NCBI RefSeq assembly: GCF_000003195.3
Contig: NC_012872.2
Coordinates: 6,634,001 to 6,698,000 of the forward strand
Length of the DNA: 64,000 bases
Direction: 5' to 3'
Origin: Sorghum bicolor
Lineage: Eukaryota > Streptophyta > Magnoliopsida > Poales > Poaceae
The position numbers and the translations under genes were made by a program. Below are positions 62,170 to 64,000 of this stretch, piece by piece; the stretch's first letter is position 1, and each line of letters starts with the position of its first letter. Under the pieces are notes generated by a model. The model was not told where the DNA came from. It saw nothing but the letters and a program-made list of their open reading frames with translations, and did not search any database.

Positions 62170-63137
62170 CACTGCTTCAGAATCGGCCTTTAGTCCGGCC
62201 GGTAAGGGGCTTTAGTCCCGGATTCAGAGCCGAGACTATGCTTCCGGGACTAACCCCCCTAGTCCCGGCTCCGTGCACCGGGGCCAAAGCCCCACCCTTT
62301 AGTCCCGGGCGGTATTACCAGCCGGGATTAAAGTGTCCAGCCAGCAGTGCCATGCAGCTGCAACCTTTAGTCCCGAATGGTAGTATCGCCCGGGACTAAA
62401 GGGGCCCCTTGTTTTTTTCTTTTTCTTTTCTTTTCAGTTTTTCTTTTCTTTTCAGTTTTATTTTTTTAGTTTTGTTTATTTATACAATAGGTTTTCCAAT
62501 ATGTATTCTTTGCTGCTAATATATATTCTTTGCCAGCAGTGCCACGCAGCGAAGTCGAAGAAGATCACCAATGGCCGTCGGTGACGTCGATTCAAACTAT
62601 AACCATTAAATTTGAGCTAAAAAATGACGGCGATATCACAAAGACAAAAACAACATGAAAATGACAAGGGAGGATGAAGTTAGTTACCCCTAGACCGCGG
62701 CGTCAAAGATGTAGCAAGAACTAGCAATGGCAAGAGCAAGAACAAGCAAGAACAACTCACTAAAATTTGAATAGGCTCGGTCTCGGCCAGAAAGAAGTGG
62801 TCGTGATTTATAGCGTGGGCTTTTAGTCCCGGGCTGAAGAAAGAACAGGGACTAAAAGGTGTCCTCTTAGTCCCGGGGCAAGCCACCAATCGGGGCTAAA
62901 TCTTTAGTCCCGACTAGTGGCTTGCCCCAGAACTAAAGGGACACCTTAAGTCCCGGGACGTAACACGAGCTGGGACTAAAGGGTCCCTACCCCGACAGCC
63001 CTGACAGGTAGCCGTTCCGTTGGTAGCCCGGCACGTGTTACGGGCCAGGACTAAAGGTGCCTTTAATTCTGGAGACCAAAATTGTCGAGACTATTGGTGA
63101 TTTTGGCAATCATTTAAAGGCCTCTTCTATAGTAGTG
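62170..63137. mobile_element. Non-autonomous CACTA element
   Basis: Left end CACTGCTTCAGAATCGG and right end tcttctatagtagtg are diverged copies of the mini-CACTA termini at 47.3 kb. ACG duplicates flank it (62167-62169; 63138-63140). Both subterminal zones (62190-62405 and 62815-63060) are full of ctttagtcccgg and cgggactaaag motifs. The middle 400 bp is unrelated AT-rich DNA. No transposase. Confidence 0.85.
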
Positions 63138-63323
63138 ACGTGATGTGCGATAGTAGACTATAGATTAAAAAGAATTTGATTATTTTCACAAACCTCTACT
63201 TTAAAGTCGCTAGTTCAAAGAAATACTGTCTGTTACTACGAGTGAATCGCCCAGTGCCAGAATGCCCGGAATTGATGCCTTGAGGCTGGCATGAGCCGAT
63301 AGGGCGATAGATCGATCATCCAA

Positions 63324-63549
63324 GGCCTTGTTTTGACAAATTTTTTGAATTTTGGGTACTGTAGCATTTTGTTTTTATTTGACAACTATTGTCCAATTAT
63401 GGATTAACTAGGCTCAAAAGATTCATCTCGCAAATTAAAGATAAACTGTGTAATTAGTTTTTGTTTTCGTCTAAATTTAATATTCCATACATGTACCGTA
63501 AGATTCGATGTGGCGGAAAATCTTAAATTTTTTTAAACCAAACAAGGCC
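63324..63549. mobile_element. Tourist-like MITE
   Basis: Left end GGCCTTGTTTTGAC, right end ccaaacaaggcc. CAA flanks both sides (63321-63323; 63550-63552). The left end has lost a few bases of the usual terminus. Confidence 0.8.
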
Positions 63550-63552
63550 CAA

Positions 63553-64000
63553 GTTGAGATTGATGCTACTGAAGCAATGCATCATCCGGTAGTTAATTGC
63601 ATGCATGTCCGGTTTTTATTTACCTGTGGCAGAGAAAGGTAATGTGCTAGATCCTAGAACAAGTAGCTGAGTTGTTTCCCAAAAGTTTTTGGATTTTGAT
63701 ACTATATCACTTTCGTTTGTATTTGACAAGACTATTAAGTAGGCTACAAATTTTGTGTCCTTTTTCAATTATTTTTAGTAATTTGGCCATCAAGAGAATC
63801 CTCTAGGTTTGCTATATATGAAAGGCAAAGCGAAAGCAAACGACCATATATCACTTACAAAAAATTAACCAAAGTACTGCTATACCTCAACATGAGTAGA
63901 ATGAACTACGGCATAATTATTTTGATTCCTAAATTGAAAGAAGCAAACAATATTAAGCAAAATAGAATTATTTGTTTCTTGAATGTAGATTATAAGTGGT
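63553..64000. other. Right-edge spacer with a MITE scrap
   Basis: At 63690-63730 ggattttgatactatatcac and ttcgtttgtatttgacaa are a short piece of the Tourist-like family. Otherwise no gene or repeat ends are seen. Confidence 0.4.

Overview
The window is nuclear DNA of a grass. Four things point that way: GC-rich coding exons beside AT-rich introns, a dense load of Tourist-like (termini GGCCTTGTTTAG) and Stowaway-like (CTCCCTCCGT) MITEs, grass-type CACTA elements, and a plant LINE with a C-terminal RNase H. The repeat spectrum fits a panicoid (Sorghum or sugarcane tribe) grass. That placement is inference; no species-specific marker was read.

Four genes are well supported. (1) A minus-strand ROOT UVB SENSITIVE (DUF647) family gene, 14 exons, runs off the left edge (8-5631). 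(2) A plus-strand, single-exon SGT1 co-chaperone gene lies at 10214-11284; the lack of introns suggests a retrocopy. (3) A plus-strand VPS4/SKD1 AAA ATPase gene of eight coding exons lies at 18219-24153; all its splice junctions keep frame and give a normal-length 436-residue protein. (4) A minus-strand intronless RAV-type AP2/B3 transcription factor lies at 44468-45634, with a TATA box about 280 bp upstream. They share no pathway; this is ordinary plant gene order separated by transposons.

The rest is repeats. 5.8-7.1 kb: a TIR element with a chimeric ORF made of an NmrA/isoflavone-reductase-like fragment and an NF-YC fragment. 7.3-9.7 kb: a 5'-truncated LINE with an open RT/RNase H frame, inserted in an older MITE. 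12.1-13.0 kb: three Tourist-like MITEs almost end to end. 13.2-14.7 kb: a nested set of three TIR elements. 15.5-16.3 kb: another GC-cored TIR element. 25-27 kb: a MITE cluster. 27.25 to about 31.9 kb: a probable Helitron. 46.7-47.7 kb: a nested MITE pair and a mini-CACTA. 49.7-52.5 kb: a solo LTR with a 5-bp duplication. 54.6-55.0 kb: a large fold-back element. 60.4-61.7 kb: a CACTA element holding a Ulp1-like protease remnant. 62.2-63.1 kb: a second CACTA-type element.

No tRNA, rRNA or CRISPR array was recognised. Long stretches at 31.9-37 kb, 37.3-44.4 kb, 52.7-54.6 kb and 55-60.4 kb hold only repeat fragments and low-complexity DNA that I can see.
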